From: an uncultured Collinsella sp.
GTDB lineage: Bacteria > Actinomycetota > Coriobacteriia > Coriobacteriales > Coriobacteriaceae
Direction of reading: 5' to 3'
DNA length: 16,336 nucleotides
Assembly (NCBI GenBank): GCA_902492235.1
Contig: CABUKS010000035.1
Span: 1 to 16,336 of the forward strand
Below are positions 7,462 through 14,293 of this stretch, one piece after another. The notes under the pieces were generated by a model that worked only from the letters and a program-made list of their open reading frames with translations, ran no database searches and had not been told where the DNA came from. The first letter of the stretch is position 1; each line of letters begins with the position of its first letter. The position numbers were made by a program, and so were the translations under genes.

Positions 7462-7671
7462 TTAGTATGCCCGGGCTTGGTTGGGGAATGACTTGTTTAG
7501 GGATGCTTGGAGCTTTTCGAACGATGCTCGCAAGTTGTGGCTCTGGTTGGTTGAGCGTTTGGCTTTTGTGGTGGGGGAGTCGAGGAGGCCGTTTCTCTGT
7601 GTCGGGGGGAAGGAGAAAAGGTTTGCATGATTTAGGGATGGCTGCTGTGCTGCGTCGTTGGAAGAATGCAT
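7462..7671 (-). CDS. Possible small protein, 69 residues, unrecognised
   Basis: This ATG-started frame lies downstream of the NUDIX-Vsr gene on the same strand. It is preceded by GAGGAGG about ten bases upstream and starts two bases after the stop of another open frame (TAAGCATG). The product is polar and basic, with segments such as NLRASFEKLQASLNKSFPNQ, and has no recognised domain, signal or membrane segment. The long C-rich composition could make an open frame by chance. I keep it because of the SD and the coupled arrangement; it could equally be a remnant of a decayed gene. Confidence 0.25.
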   Translation of the reverse strand: MHSSNDAAQQPSLNHANLFSFPPTQRNGLLDSPTTKAKRSTNQSHNLRASFEKLQASLNKSFPNQARAY

Positions 7672-7673
7672 GC

Positions 7674-7868
7674 TTATGCGGCCTCCTCGATGTCCACCAA
7701 AAGGTTGCGCACGGGGTGTGCTGCTAGGTCCCGTGCGTTGGCAGTATTATGCCGCGGCTGCTGCAAAGAAGCGCTAAAGAAAGGCTTAACCTGGTTTGGT
7801 GTTACGATGAAACTGCAGGTCAGAGGTATCGAGTAACACTCTTGAAAGGTTGGGGGCTTAAGGGCTTT
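7674..7868 (-). pseudogene. Possible gene remnant ending in VRNLLVDIEEAA
   Basis: This minus-strand frame is open for 64 codons between stops (TAG at 7871-7869, TAA at 7676-7674) but has no ATG. Its C-terminal part, ARDLAAHPVRNLLVDIEEAA, reads like a genuine soluble protein end. I could not assign a family. It may be the tail of a broken gene or a small gene using a non-ATG start (a TTG lies at about residue 32). It is followed two bases later by the ATG of the 69-residue frame. Confidence 0.2.
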
Positions 7869-7925
7869 CTAAGGTTTGTGGCGCGGATGTGGCTCGCCTG
7901 TGTGGGGCGTGTGGATGGCTCGTTC

Positions 7926-8912
7926 CTAGCGCTGCGGCTCTGCGGCGCGCACCTGCTCGATGACCTTTTCCATCGTGGCGTCGATGCGGTCTTTTTTGAG
8001 CTCGCATTCCCAGATGGTTATGGGTGTCCAGCCCATTTGAGTGAGTGCGTTGATGGCTGCTCGGTCGCGCTCGACGTTGCGACGGAACTTTGCCTCCCAA
8101 AACTCAACGTTGCGCTTGGGCTGGCTAGGGTTGCACTTGGGGCAGCGGTGCCAAAAGCAGCCGTTGACGAAGATGGCAATCTTGCGTCCGGGAAAGGCGA
8201 TGTCGGGTTTGCCGGGAACCTTCCATTCCAAGCGATAGCCCGTAAGGCCCGCGGCGCGCAGGCGCTGGCGAACGAGCAGCTCGGGCTTGGTGTTCGCACG
8301 CTTGTTGCCCTTCATGGACTTTTTGATGGCGGCGCGACGGCGCACGAGCTCACGCTCGTCAGCGGAAAGGTCCGAGGTGTCGATGCCGTCCAGCAGGCCG
8401 GGCTTGGGGCGCTTTTTGCTGCGGCGCTTGGCTTTGCGCTTGGGCTTGGTAACGGGCTCGTCGGCTGTGGTGGACTCGGTGTCGTTGGCGCCGTTAGCCT
8501 CAAGCCGATCTTCCTTCAACTCAATCAGGGCATCAATGAGCCCTTTGTCGGCGGGCATCCACTCAACGGTGGCAAGCGAGGTGCGCGGAATCCAGCGGAT
8601 ATCGAGCTGGCGGTCATGCTTCTGGGGTTCATCGGATTCATCGGCGAGCGAGCAGTAGTAGCACTCCATGGAGAGATGAAAATCGGGGTAGTCGTACTCA
8701 ACGGTGTAGAAATCGCGCAGGTTGGTGACTTTTACCTGCAGCTCTTCCATGAGCTCGCGGCGCACGGCGTCTTCGGGCGTCTCGCCGCGCATGAGCTTGC
8801 CGCCGGGGAACTCCCAAAGTCCCTGCATGTCGCCGTAGCCGCGCTGCACGGCAAGCAGCTCGTCAGATCCATCCTTGCGAATGATCCCAGCGGCAACATG
8901 AACAGTCTTCAA
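7926..8912 (-). CDS. NUDIX hydrolase fused to Vsr-type mismatch endonuclease
   Basis: The 328-residue product joins two DNA-integrity activities. Residues 1-132 are a MutT/NudG-like NUDIX domain with the box GKLMRGETPEDAVRRELMEE (38-57) after LWEFPGG; such enzymes hydrolyse damaged or non-canonical nucleoside triphosphates. A basic, probably flexible linker (about 135-198, with KPKRKAKRRSKKRPKPG) leads to a Vsr endonuclease domain (about 199-325): NTKPELLVRQRLR, VPGKPDIAFPGRK (Asp237, equivalent to E. coli Vsr Asp51), IFVNGCFWH (His255), RNVERDR and GWTPITIWECEL. The position equivalent to Vsr His64 is Asn250. Cys252, 257, 260 and 303 could form the structural zinc site. Start TTG 8912 is chosen because GAGAGAGGA (8919-8927) lies six bases upstream; the frame remains open much further but only as antisense to the ABC ATPase gene. 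No cytosine methyltransferase gene is in view. Confidence 0.9.
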   Translation of the reverse strand: MKTVHVAAGIIRKDGSDELLAVQRGYGDMQGLWEFPGGKLMRGETPEDAVRRELMEELQVKVTNLRDFYTVEYDYPDFHLSMECYYCSLADESDEPQKHDRQLDIRWIPRTSLATVEWMPADKGLIDALIELKEDRLEANGANDTESTTADEPVTKPKRKAKRRSKKRPKPGLLDGIDTSDLSADERELVRRRAAIKKSMKGNKRANTKPELLVRQRLRAAGLTGYRLEWKVPGKPDIAFPGRKIAIFVNGCFWHRCPKCNPSQPKRNVEFWEAKFRRNVERDRAAINALTQMGWTPITIWECELKKDRIDATMEKVIEQVRAAEPQR

Positions 8913-9012
8913 CAGGAGTCCTCTCTCAACATCAACACGTGACAGGGTAGCTACCCGTACCTTACACAACGGTAAGGCAAGCGTAAGCCATATCGATGGT
9001 AGCCGACTCGTC

Positions 9013-9050
9013 TTCTTGCGACTATAGATGCCGTAGACTAATCGCAAGAA
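9013..9050. promoter_or_regulatory. Inverted repeat and candidate promoter before the ABC operon
   Basis: TTCTTGCGA (9013-9021) and TCGCAAGAA (9042-9050) are perfect 9-bp inverted arms 20 bases apart, extendable with mismatches on the outer side (CCGACTCG / GACTCGG). A weak promoter overlaps: CTTGCG, 16 bases, ACTAAT. The right arm adjoins the AAAGGA ribosome-binding site. It may be a response-regulator binding site, as BceR-type regulators bind inverted repeats, or a leader hairpin that hides the SD. Confidence 0.45.
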
Positions 9051-9060
9051 AGGACTCGGT

Positions 9061-9846
9061 ATGCAAACCACGCACATGGCGACCCCGGTACTGGAGGTCG
9101 CGCATCTCGAAAAAGTATATGGAGCGCTGGGCAACGTGACCCGCGCGCTCAACGACGTCAGCTTTACCGTCAACCGCGGCGAATTTGTTGGCATCATGGG
9201 CGCTTCGGGCTCGGGTAAGTCGACGTTGCTCAACTGCGTCTCGACCATCGATAGCGCCACGAGCGGCACCATCCGTATCAACGGGCAGGACGTAACACGC
9301 ATGAAGCAGGCTAAGCTTTCGCAGTTCCGCCGCGAGGAGCTCGGCTTTATCTTCCAGGACTCCAACCTGCTCGATACGCTCACGGCACGCGAGAACATCG
9401 CCCTGCCGCTCACCATCGCCCGCACAAACTCGGCAGAGATCTCAACCCGCGTGCAGGATGTGGCAGCGCGCCTGTCCATCAGCCAGGTGCTCGACAAGTA
9501 TCCCTACCAAATGTCCGGCGGCCAGCAGCAGCGCGTCGCCGCGGCTCGCGCGCTCGTCACCGACCCCACCATGATCATGGCCGACGAGCCCACCGGCGCC
9601 CTCGATTCCAAGAGCGCTCGCCTGCTGCTCGAGAGCCTGGAGGCCCTTAACCGCCGCCTACGCGCCACCGTGCTCATGGTCACGCACGACAGCTTTGCCG
9701 CCAGCTACACGAGCCGTGTGCTGTTTATTCGCGACGGCAAGATCTTCACCGAGCTGCGCCGCGGCGACACCGACCGCCGAGAGTTCTTCGACCGCATTAT
9801 GGAGGTCGTTGCCATGATGGGCGGTGAGGGCTCCGATGCTCTGTAA
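9061..9846 (+). CDS. BceA-type ABC transporter ATP-binding protein
   Basis: This cytoplasmic ATPase subunit powers the permease encoded immediately downstream. It has 261 residues, with Walker A GASGSGKST (47-55), Q-loop Gln99 (FIFQDSNLLDTLT), signature MSGGQ (151-155), Walker B MIMADEP (171-177), D-loop and switch His209. LTARENIALPL and the overall pattern match the MacB/LolD/BceA group that works with FtsX-fold permeases. The C-terminal tail (IRDGKIFTELRRGDTDRREFFDRI) is the BceA style. ATG 9061 has AAAGGA seven bases upstream; a second in-frame ATG follows at 9076. The gene overlaps the permease start by 11 bases. Bce-type systems give resistance to cell-wall-active peptides such as bacitracin and lantibiotics; that role is inferred. 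Confidence 0.95.
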   Translation: MQTTHMATPVLEVAHLEKVYGALGNVTRALNDVSFTVNRGEFVGIMGASGSGKSTLLNCVSTIDSATSGTIRINGQDVTRMKQAKLSQFRREELGFIFQDSNLLDTLTARENIALPLTIARTNSAEISTRVQDVAARLSISQVLDKYPYQMSGGQQQRVAAARALVTDPTMIMADEPTGALDSKSARLLLESLEALNRRLRATVLMVTHDSFAASYTSRVLFIRDGKIFTELRRGDTDRREFFDRIMEVVAMMGGEGSDAL

Positions 9847-12037
9847 ACTCGCTTGGGGCAACGTCCGCCGCGCCGGCCGCGACTACCTCGTCTACCTTTT
9901 GACGCTCACCCTGGGCGTCACGGTCTTCTATGCCTTTAACACCATCTCGATGCAGGTCGACATCGCCGGCATCGATGAAAAGGGCTTGGCGCAGGTTATG
10001 GGCAGCATGCTCGGCAACCTGACATACTTTTTGGCCGGTGTCATGGCCTTTTTAATGGTGTATGCCAATAACTTCATCATGAAACGCCGCAAGAAGGAGT
10101 TTGGCCTGTACCAGGTGCTCGGCATGGGGCGCGGGCGCGTCGCCACGATCATGGCGCTCGAGACGGTGATTGTCTCGGTCGGCGCCTTTGTCGCCGGCAT
10201 TGTGCTGGGTGTGGGACTCTCCCAGCTCATGACGTTCTTTACGGCCTCGCTCTTTAAGACACAGATCGCCAATTTCCACTTCTTTTTCTCGGTGCATGCG
10301 TTCAATCTGACCCTTGTCTGTATGCTCGTAATGTTTGTGCTCACGCTACTGCTGAACCTTCGCGCCGTGCGTCGTACCAAACTCATCGAGCTTATGGGTG
10401 CCGAGCGTCGCAACGAGAGCATCAAGACACGCAACCCCTGGATCGCGATTGCCATCTTTGCCGTGGGCGTGGTGCTTGTGGGCGTGGCCTATTACCGTCT
10501 GCTACGTGATGGGTTCCCGCTAACCGCGACGGACAGCAAGCTGCAAGAGGCCATGAACCAGTTTGGTATTACAACCGCTATGGTTACCGTGGGCACCTTT
10601 GCCCTGTTCTGGGGACTCTCGGGCATGCTCATTAAGCTGCTGCAGAGCCTGCGCGGCGTGTATTGGCGCGGCCTCAACATGTTTACCGTGCGCCAGCTTG
10701 CGGCCAAGGTCAACACGGTGTGCTTTTCGATGGGCGTCATCGCGATGCTCCTGTTTTTGGCCATCACTTCGGTGACGTGCGGTATGTCGATTGCCAACGT
10801 GATGAACGAAAACCTGGAGCGCTATAACCCTGTTGACGTGTCTCAGACGTATGCCTATTACACGCCCGATACGCTCGACTACTACAAAGAGTATGTCAAT
10901 CCGTCTGAAGCCGATCGCATGGTGCTGGCCGATAGTACGGTCGATTTGTACCCCGCATGGCACGGTAAGGGCAAGTCGGCGGGCAACAACGACGAGACCG
11001 GCAAGAAGGTCAATATCGCCGATGTTGCCGGTGAGCATGCGCAGATCGATTCGTATCTGAGTTACCCAGTTGGCGGCTCGAATCCTTCGGTGACCCCAAG
11101 TGAGATGTGCAAGATCATGGGCGAAAAGCTTCCCAAGGCGTTCGGGGGTAGCAATACCGATGCGATGGGTCTGTTTGTGACGCCGGCGAGCCAGTACAAC
11201 AAACTGCGCCAGATGATGGGCGAGGAGCCGGTGCACATCGGTCACGACCAGTATCTGCTCACGTGTGATATGGGCGGCGAGCTGGTCGACCTGTACACCA
11301 AGTATATGGTTGGCGGCCATGCCCTTACCTTGGGCGGGCATACGCTCAAGCCCGCAACCGATAAGTCGGACGAAGATACGGCGGCAATCGCCAACTCGGC
11401 GATGGGCAGTAATCCGGGTACCGTGGTCGTAGCCGATGAGCTGCTGTCCCAGCTTAATCTGCAGCCGTATTCCAGTAGCCTGCTCGTTAACTACAAGCGG
11501 GGGATGGATACGACCGAGGCAGACGAGAGCATTAAATACACTGTGCTCGACAATCTGCTCGTTGACGGCAAGGAGCCGGGGTCGTGGGGAACCTTCATCA
11601 CACGCTCCGAGATGTACACGCAAGCAGCGCAAATGAACGGTCTTATTAGCTACCTAGCCATCTACATCGGCTTTGTATTGGTCGTTGCATGCGCGGCGAT
11701 ACTGTCGATCCAGCAGCTCTCCAATGTGGCCGACGGCAGCCGCAGCTATCGTGTGCTGGCACAGATCGGCTGCGACGACCGCCAGATTCGCCATTCGGTG
11801 ATGGCGCAACAAGCGGTGTTCTTCCTGTTCCCGCTGGCAGTGGGCCTGGCGCACTCCTTTGTGGCACTTAAGGTGATCATCGAGCTGGTGAGCATATTCG
11901 GAAATATGAGCATCGGCGGCACCGTGAGCCTCACCTGTGCAATCTTCCTGGCAGCATACGGTGGCTACTTCCTGGTGACCTATCTCATGAGCACCGGCAT
12001 GGTGCGAGCCGCCATAGCCACCCGCTACAGCGAGTAG
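9836..12037 (+). CDS. BceB-type FtsX-fold ABC transporter permease
   Basis: The 733-residue membrane subunit pairs with the preceding ATPase. Predicted membrane segments are at about 18-36, 61-79, 105-130, 155-175, 203-220, 245-268, 295-318, then 604-625, 655-680 and 695-720. The large extracytoplasmic domain between segments 7 and 8 (about 320-600) is the hallmark of BceB, where it senses or binds the antimicrobial peptide target. FtsX-like regions are about 60-180 and 605-725. KLAWGNVRRAGRDYLVYLLT is a typical BceB N-terminus. ATG 9836 is chosen over GTG 9824 because GGTGAGG lies six bases upstream; it overlaps the ATPase gene. No BceRS-type kinase or regulator gene is adjacent within the window. 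A strong terminator follows. Confidence 0.93.
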   Translation: MLCKLAWGNVRRAGRDYLVYLLTLTLGVTVFYAFNTISMQVDIAGIDEKGLAQVMGSMLGNLTYFLAGVMAFLMVYANNFIMKRRKKEFGLYQVLGMGRGRVATIMALETVIVSVGAFVAGIVLGVGLSQLMTFFTASLFKTQIANFHFFFSVHAFNLTLVCMLVMFVLTLLLNLRAVRRTKLIELMGAERRNESIKTRNPWIAIAIFAVGVVLVGVAYYRLLRDGFPLTATDSKLQEAMNQFGITTAMVTVGTFALFWGLSGMLIKLLQSLRGVYWRGLNMFTVRQLAAKVNTVCFSMGVIAMLLFLAITSVTCGMSIANVMNENLERYNPVDVSQTYAYYTPDTLDYYKEYVNPSEADRMVLADSTVDLYPAWHGKGKSAGNNDETGKKVNIADVAGEHAQIDSYLSYPVGGSNPSVTPSEMCKIMGEKLPKAFGGSNTDAMGLFVTPASQYNKLRQMMGEEPVHIGHDQYLLTCDMGGELVDLYTKYMVGGHALTLGGHTLKPATDKSDEDTAAIANSAMGSNPGTVVVADELLSQLNLQPYSSSLLVNYKRGMDTTEADESIKYTVLDNLLVDGKEPGSWGTFITRSEMYTQAAQMNGLISYLAIYIGFVLVVACAAILSIQQLSNVADGSRSYRVLAQIGCDDRQIRHSVMAQQAVFFLFPLAVGLAHSFVALKVIIELVSIFGNMSIGGTVSLTCAIFLAAYGGYFLVTYLMSTGMVRAAIATRYSE

Positions 12038-12074
12038 CAAGCGGGCAAAATCGTCGCAAAATCAGAGGCGTATG

Positions 12075-12116
12075 ACCGCCGCGAAGGGACCAGGGGCCCT
12101 TTCGCGGCGGTTTTTT
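12075..12116 (+). terminator. Rho-independent terminator of the ABC operon
   Basis: ACCGCCGCGAAGGG (12075-12088) pairs with CCCTTTCGCGGCGGT (12097-12111) with one bulged T, followed by six T residues. It lies 38 bases after the permease stop codon. Confidence 0.92.
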
Positions 12117-12138
12117 CCAACCTGGTGCGTCTCAGATA

Positions 12139-12259
12139 CAAGTGAGTAGACTTTTTTGAACCTGCCGAGCACATCGCGACAAATGATCGATGAAACCGCA
12201 GGTTAGAGCTGTGGCGTTTTAGGGCGTGCTCGGCCTCCTGCAAAAAGCCTACTCACTTG
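12139..12259. repeat. Inverted-repeat element, possible MITE or structured RNA
   Basis: CAAGTGAGTAGACTTTTTTG (12139-12158) pairs with 12241-12259 over 11 perfect bases plus most of the following T tract. A second nested stem, GCCGAGCAC (12164-12172) with GTGCTCGGC (12226-12234), continues the fold. The right end is followed by GGTTTTTC, so it could also terminate transcription. Terminal inverted repeats and size fit a non-autonomous element, but no target duplication is obvious. Confidence 0.55.
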
Positions 12260-12275
12260 GTTTTTCTGCTAGAAG

Positions 12276-12313
12276 ACCGCCACGAGGGAAGGCAACTCCC
12301 TTACGGCGGTTTG
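12276..12313 (+). terminator. Second terminator-like hairpin
   Basis: ACCGCC (12276-12281) pairs with GGCGGT (12305-12310), and AGGGA (12285-12289) with TCCCT (12297-12301), separated by a 3x3 internal loop and followed by a short T run (TTT). It is recognisably related in sequence to the terminator at 12075-12116, as if duplicated. Confidence 0.5.
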
Positions 12314-12330
12314 GACGTTTGCCCAGATAA

Positions 12331-12367
12331 AACCTGCCAAAATAAACCTGTTCCTTTTTGGCAGGTT
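12331..12367. repeat. 12-bp inverted repeat hairpin
   Basis: AACCTGCCAAAA (12331-12342) pairs perfectly with TTTTGGCAGGTT (12356-12367) around a 13-base loop. No T run follows, so it is not a standard terminator. The AACCTGC/GCAGGTT words also occur at 12159-12165 and 12198-12204. Confidence 0.6.
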
Positions 12368-12442
12368 AGCGCTCCCAGAAGTGGAGGATGAGCGTGGTGC
12401 CTTTTAGCGGAGGGGGCATATTGATTAATTCGGGTAACAGTT

Positions 12443-12469
12443 TTTTAACGCTGGGGACGATGTTAAAAT
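12443..12469 (+). promoter_or_regulatory. Candidate promoter/operator of the LuxR-type gene
   Basis: TTTTAAC (12443-12449) and GTTAAAA (12462-12468) form a 7-bp inverted repeat 12 bases apart. The right arm contains TAAAAT (12464-12469), a possible -10 about 30 bases before the start codon; the -35 is poor. It may be an autoregulatory site, which is inferred. Confidence 0.35.
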
Positions 12470-12500
12470 AGCCAAAATGCTATCTAGGAGCTTTGAATTT

Positions 12501-14234
12501 ATGGCAATCGAGGCGGCTAATCTACAAAACGTGAAGCGCTCGTTCCTCTGGCATTCAATTATGTTGTTTATAGGGGCGGCTGGTCTGTATTGTATGGCGC
12601 CAAGTATTTATGCGGGCCTTTCTGGCACCGTTCTTATCGGCCTGCATCTGCTTTCGGGCTTCTGTGTGGGTCTCATCTCTCGCCCCGTGAGACCGGGTAT
12701 TTCCAAACGGCTTTTTGGACTTATGCTCGTAGATATTGCACTTCTTGCGATGTTCACGGTATCTCTTAATGTGTTTCATCAATTTCATGGTGTGGTTTCG
12801 GCGCTCGCGTTCATTTTGTTGTTGCTAGCCCCCTTGCTTGTCGCTTGCTGTTCTTGGGCGCTTGGCGGTGAATTCGCAAACATGCGTGCGGGATCAACGG
12901 GGAAACATGTAGTCGATGGCCCTGTTCTCCATGGGTATCCTGAGCTCGCCCTTTACAGCCCCGTTGTACTCTTGATTGCTTTGCTTGTTGGCCTTCAGTT
13001 TCTTCTCGCCCCGTTGATGGAGTCCGTCGGTTCTTTCCTTTCCGTTAACGCCGAGATGGGGGTTGCTGCCTCGCTCGTCGAACCTCTTGCGTTTGGTAAT
13101 GCTGCCGTTGTTCTTGATTTGGATTGTTTGTTTTCGCGCAATATAAACATCGGTGCTGTGCTCCTGAGCTTTGGTGGGCATCAAGAGATCGCACTGCTTC
13201 TGGTGACTGTCTTGGGCAGCATCCTTGTCAGGGCCATAATGCGATCCTTACCCGACTTAACGAGCGCTTTTTCTGCGGATGCCAAATTAGGAGGAAAACG
13301 CTCTGCAGTTGCCGATATCCCTGCGACTTTGGGTTTTTCTCAAAGGGAGTCCGCGGTTTTCTCTATGAGGATAGAGGGAAAAACGTACGAGGAGATTGCT
13401 TCTGCCTTGGATATTTCCCCGTCTACCGCCCGTACCTATTTGTCGCGGGCCTTGACTAAAACCGGATATAAAAGCATTTCAGAGGCGACAGCTGGACTTC
13501 TTTTGTCAAAGGATGCGTGGCATTTCGACGCAACAAAAGGCCATGATCACCGTTCAGAATCACTGAGGTCCTTATCGTCCAATCGGAGCTGCAGGATAGT
13601 CTTCGCCTGCTTCCTGTTTATGTATGCGTCTGGAATGGGCATCGAGGAAATCCTCATATGCTTCGGCTTTGAGCATGATGTGATAATCCTGTCGATAGCT
13701 ATAGTGCTTTTGGCCCTGTGTTGCCATGCGGCTATACGGTGGATGTCTGAAATGCATTTGTGCCTTTCGCCCGAACTTACTCTTTCTTCGGTGTCTGTGG
13801 GTGCTGGGGCAACGTTCTGGGTTCACGATGTGGTAAGTCGACTGTACATTTTCTTTGAGTCCGTTGGGAGCGGTGAGGCCGTTGACGGCCTTTTGCCTGC
13901 TTTACGCGTGACCGCGTTCCTTGTCGTACTTATCCTTCTGACTTATTCGCTGCTATCCTTGCGTGCGAAAGATGCAGTCCCGGCGGGTAATCGACGCGAT
14001 GCCGCACGCGAGGTTTTCTTGAAGCTTGGCTTTACGCCACTTTATGCTGACATCATGGCATGCGTTCTTGATGGCAGTGGATCCACCGAGATTTGCGCAC
14101 ATCTTAACGTTGCTCGGGGAACCGTCAAAGAGGCTAAGAGCAAGAGCTATGCCTTGCTTGGAGTTCACTCGGAGCGTGAACTTAGAGATAAGGTATTTTG
14201 TCTTATAGCTGATGTTTTAGAAAATGGCAGGTAG
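12501..14234 (+). CDS. Membrane-bound LuxR-type regulator with two HTH domains
   Basis: The 577-residue product alternates membrane blocks and DNA-binding domains. The first membrane block (about 17-250) has roughly six hydrophobic segments (near 17-38, 42-60, 71-90, 97-118, 151-175, 229-248). The first LuxR-type HTH is at about 277-334: LGFSQRESAVFSMRIEGKTY, then EEIASALDISPSTARTYLSR. A second membrane block (about 365-487, roughly four segments) is followed by a second LuxR-like HTH at 508-567: STEICAHLNVARGTVKEAKS and LLGVHSERELRDKV. Membrane LuxR proteins with one C-terminal HTH are common in Coriobacteriia; two HTHs in one chain is unusual. ATG 12501 is chosen for the TAGGAG ten bases upstream; the frame is open eight codons further without an SD. 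Codon use is less GC-biased than upstream genes. The signal is unknown; the ABC gene downstream is a likely target. Confidence 0.87.
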   Translation: MAIEAANLQNVKRSFLWHSIMLFIGAAGLYCMAPSIYAGLSGTVLIGLHLLSGFCVGLISRPVRPGISKRLFGLMLVDIALLAMFTVSLNVFHQFHGVVSALAFILLLLAPLLVACCSWALGGEFANMRAGSTGKHVVDGPVLHGYPELALYSPVVLLIALLVGLQFLLAPLMESVGSFLSVNAEMGVAASLVEPLAFGNAAVVLDLDCLFSRNINIGAVLLSFGGHQEIALLLVTVLGSILVRAIMRSLPDLTSAFSADAKLGGKRSAVADIPATLGFSQRESAVFSMRIEGKTYEEIASALDISPSTARTYLSRALTKTGYKSISEATAGLLLSKDAWHFDATKGHDHRSESLRSLSSNRSCRIVFACFLFMYASGMGIEEILICFGFEHDVIILSIAIVLLALCCHAAIRWMSEMHLCLSPELTLSSVSVGAGATFWVHDVVSRLYIFFESVGSGEAVDGLLPALRVTAFLVVLILLTYSLLSLRAKDAVPAGNRRDAAREVFLKLGFTPLYADIMACVLDGSGSTEICAHLNVARGTVKEAKSKSYALLGVHSERELRDKVFCLIADVLENGR

Positions 14235-14238
14235 AAGC

Positions 14239-14281
14239 CTGTAGACAAACAAGGTCACAAGTCCATCCCATACGTCTACAG
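14239..14281. promoter_or_regulatory. Inverted repeat upstream of the fused ABC gene
   Basis: CTGTAGAC (14239-14246) and GTCTACAG (14274-14281) form an 8-bp perfect inverted repeat 27 bases apart, in the 124-bp gap between the LuxR-type gene and the ABC gene. It may be a binding site for the regulator or a weak hairpin. No clear promoter boxes are visible. Confidence 0.3.
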
Positions 14282-14293
14282 ACAGTTCAGACG

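Larger units (their letters stand above)
7222..7925. other. 704-bp stretch between aldolase and NUDIX-Vsr genes
   Basis: This stretch contains a 125-bp inverted-repeat/terminator structure (7255-7379), listed separately, then a G-rich plus strand (C-rich minus strand) to about 7660. On the minus strand two short open frames abut near 7674 (listed separately). An 8-bp inverted repeat CGCACGGG / CCCGTGCG lies at 7708-7715 and 7730-7737. A short minus-strand frame ending in HKGDDLE-stop is at about 7390-7420. No tRNA, known RNA or recognised protein family was found; the stretch may hold decayed genes. Confidence 0.5.
12038..12500. other. 463-bp non-coding region rich in hairpins
   Basis: No gene is supported. 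In order it holds the permease terminator (12075-12116), a large inverted-repeat element (12139-12259), a second terminator-like stem related to the first (12276-12310), a 12-bp stem with a 13-base loop (12331-12367), and a promoter region with its own inverted repeat (12443-12468) for the LuxR-type gene. The 3' half is distinctly more AT-rich than the upstream genes. Confidence 0.7.

Noticed and set aside
7808..7837. Short plus-strand peptide frame starting MKLQVRGIE
   Set aside because: It is only nine codons with no ribosome-binding site and overlaps an equally plausible minus-strand frame.
7749..8942. Long plus-strand open frame of 397 codons antisense to the NUDIX-Vsr gene
   Set aside because: The minus strand shows clear NUDIX and Vsr motifs; the plus frame has no family features or ribosome-binding site.
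8913..9497. N-terminal extension of the NUDIX-Vsr frame by 195 codons
   Set aside because: The extension is antisense to the Walker A region of the ABC ATPase and has a Ser/Arg-rich shadow composition; the TTG at 8912 has a good SD and starts exactly at the NUDIX fold.
12331..12367. Terminator at the AACCTGCC hairpin
   Set aside because: The stem is good but the following sequence (AGCGCTCCC) has no T run.
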